Shown in pieces: positions 59,996 to 60,780 of a DNA stretch of 60,780 nucleotides. Made by a program: the position numbers and the translations under genes. The DNA lies in contig JAFVGK010000187.1 of the NCBI GenBank assembly GCA_017475035.1, positions 1 through 60,780 of the forward strand. The letters run 5' to 3'. A model generated the notes under the pieces. The model saw only the letters and a program-made list of their open reading frames with translations, searched no databases and was not told the origin of the DNA. The stretch comes from Blautia sp. (GTDB lineage: Bacteria > Bacillota > Clostridia > Lachnospirales > Lachnospiraceae). Every line of letters begins with the position of its first letter. Position 1 is the first letter of the stretch.

Positions 59996-60780
59996 GTGCA
60001 AAACTGGATAGAAGGCTTTCAGCAGTCAATCGATTTCATAGAGGAGAATCTGGCCAGCACTCTGGAAATCGAGGATGTTGCTCAGAAAGCAGCACTTTCA
60101 CCGTTTTACTATCAGCGGATCTTTGGTGCACTGTGTGGAATGACGGTTGGAGAATACATTCGCGCCAGACGCATGACAATGGCTGCGCAGGAGCTTTCCG
60201 GCACCGATGGGAAAGTCATTGACGTTGCTCTGAAATATGGATATGACTCTTCAGATAGCTTTGCAAAGGCATTCCAACGCTTTCATGGTATCTCGCCTTC
60301 AAAAGCGCGTGAGCCTGGTGCACACTTAAGATCCCTTGCTCCATTGCATATCAAAATATCATTGGAGGGTGGAAAAATGTTGGATTACCGCATCGTAGAG
60401 AAAGCTCCGTTTACAGTCATGGGAATTAAGCGCCGGTTCAATTCCGATACCAGTTATCAGGAGATCCCGAAGTTTTGGAATGAGTGGGCTGCTGATATGA
60501 AGGGCTTGAAGGGAATGTTTGGTGTCTGTCTTGATATGGACGGGAAGAACTTTGATTATTGGATTGCAGACAACTATGCGCCGTGGGATGATATCCCGGA
60601 AGGATGTGAGTGGACAGTGATTCCCGGTGGCCTGTGGGCTCAATTCAAATGCAAGGGGCCTCTCCCTGACAGCCTGCAGAGCGTGAACACACAGATCTGG
60701 TCTGAATGGCTCCCAACACTGAAAGGGTATTCTCTGGCAGGTAATTATTCCTTTGAGGTCTACGGACCGCCAACAGAGAA
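59996..60780 (+). CDS. AraC family regulator with GyrI-like domain, 3' truncated by window edge
   Basis: The start is GTG 59996 with GGGAGGTGA upstream. 261 codons are visible and the frame is open to the last base. Residues 1-105 are an AraC-type double HTH (LASTLEIEDVAQKAALSPFYYQRIF, ALKYGYDSSDSFAKAFQRF, GISPSKARE). From about residue 125 comes a GyrI-like effector domain (DYRIVEKAPFTVMGIKRRF, FWNEWAADMKG). Such proteins sense small hydrophobic compounds or regulate efflux. It is transcribed away from the decayed region. Confidence 0.9.
   Translation, partial: MQNWIEGFQQSIDFIEENLASTLEIEDVAQKAALSPFYYQRIFGALCGMTVGEYIRARRMTMAAQELSGTDGKVIDVALKYGYDSSDSFAKAFQRFHGISPSKAREPGAHLRSLAPLHIKISLEGGKMLDYRIVEKAPFTVMGIKRRFNSDTSYQEIPKFWNEWAADMKGLKGMFGVCLDMDGKNFDYWIADNYAPWDDIPEGCEWTVIPGGLWAQFKCKGPLPDSLQSVNTQIWSEWLPTLKGYSLAGNYSFEVYGPPTE

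Overview
The window looks like a gut Clostridia (Lachnospiraceae-like) chromosome carrying most of a siphovirus-type prophage. The evidence is strong GGAGG ribosome sites, Firmicutes phage families (XkdX, GH25/CW_7 endolysin, SPP1-like portal and gp7), an FrlB/FrlD/GntR Amadori-sugar cluster and a rubredoxin fusion. No genus can be assigned from the sequence alone.

Prophage, about 1-38300. The left edge cuts a DUF4417 gene, so integrase and early genes lie outside the window. Three small cassettes (391-1907) encode proteins that all begin MGSRG; two end in a J-domain-like HPD segment. The late operon follows: terminase (1992-3774), portal, a minor head protein fused to a zinc-peptidase-like domain, scaffold, major capsid, connectors, tail tube, a frameshifting tail chaperone, a 1795-residue tape measure, tail hub, fibres, holin and endolysin. 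A complete diversity-generating retroelement (DGR) sits in the tail module. It has a lectin-like target gene (21557-22912) ending in variable repeat VR, a 10-bp hairpin, an Avd gene, template repeat TR (23417-23542) and a reverse transcriptase with YMDD. All VR/TR substitutions lie at TR adenines, and VR is one codon longer than TR. The lysis region holds a DUF2829 (Tad2-like) gene and cassettes with their own promoter and terminator: a DUF2335 membrane protein and a dUTPase-fold protein with three membrane helices. The right end has a minus-strand pair (a repeat-rich membrane protein and a third HPD protein) facing a ribbon-helix-helix regulator across an array of ACACGTNTACGTGT palindromes.

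Accessory and decayed zone, about 38300-48400. It has a flavin reductase, IS-like terminal repeats, frameshifted genes, a pair of 79-bp palindromic repeats, an ArsC/Spx-like protein, a YbaK/ProX-like deacylase, a GNAT enzyme, a P-loop kinase, an MBL-fold/rubredoxin fusion and a methyltransferase stub.

Metabolic zone, 48500-59650. Two SIS-domain deglycase-like genes and two PfkB (FrlD-like) kinases surround a GntR regulator, a PHP phosphatase, a polar amino-acid type ABC transporter, a YjbQ protein and an amidohydrolase. This fits uptake, phosphorylation and deglycation of fructosamino acids (Amadori products). It is followed by a GH127 gene with a large internal deletion, a truncated sugar ABC permease, IS-like repeats and an AraC/GyrI-type regulator that runs off the right edge.
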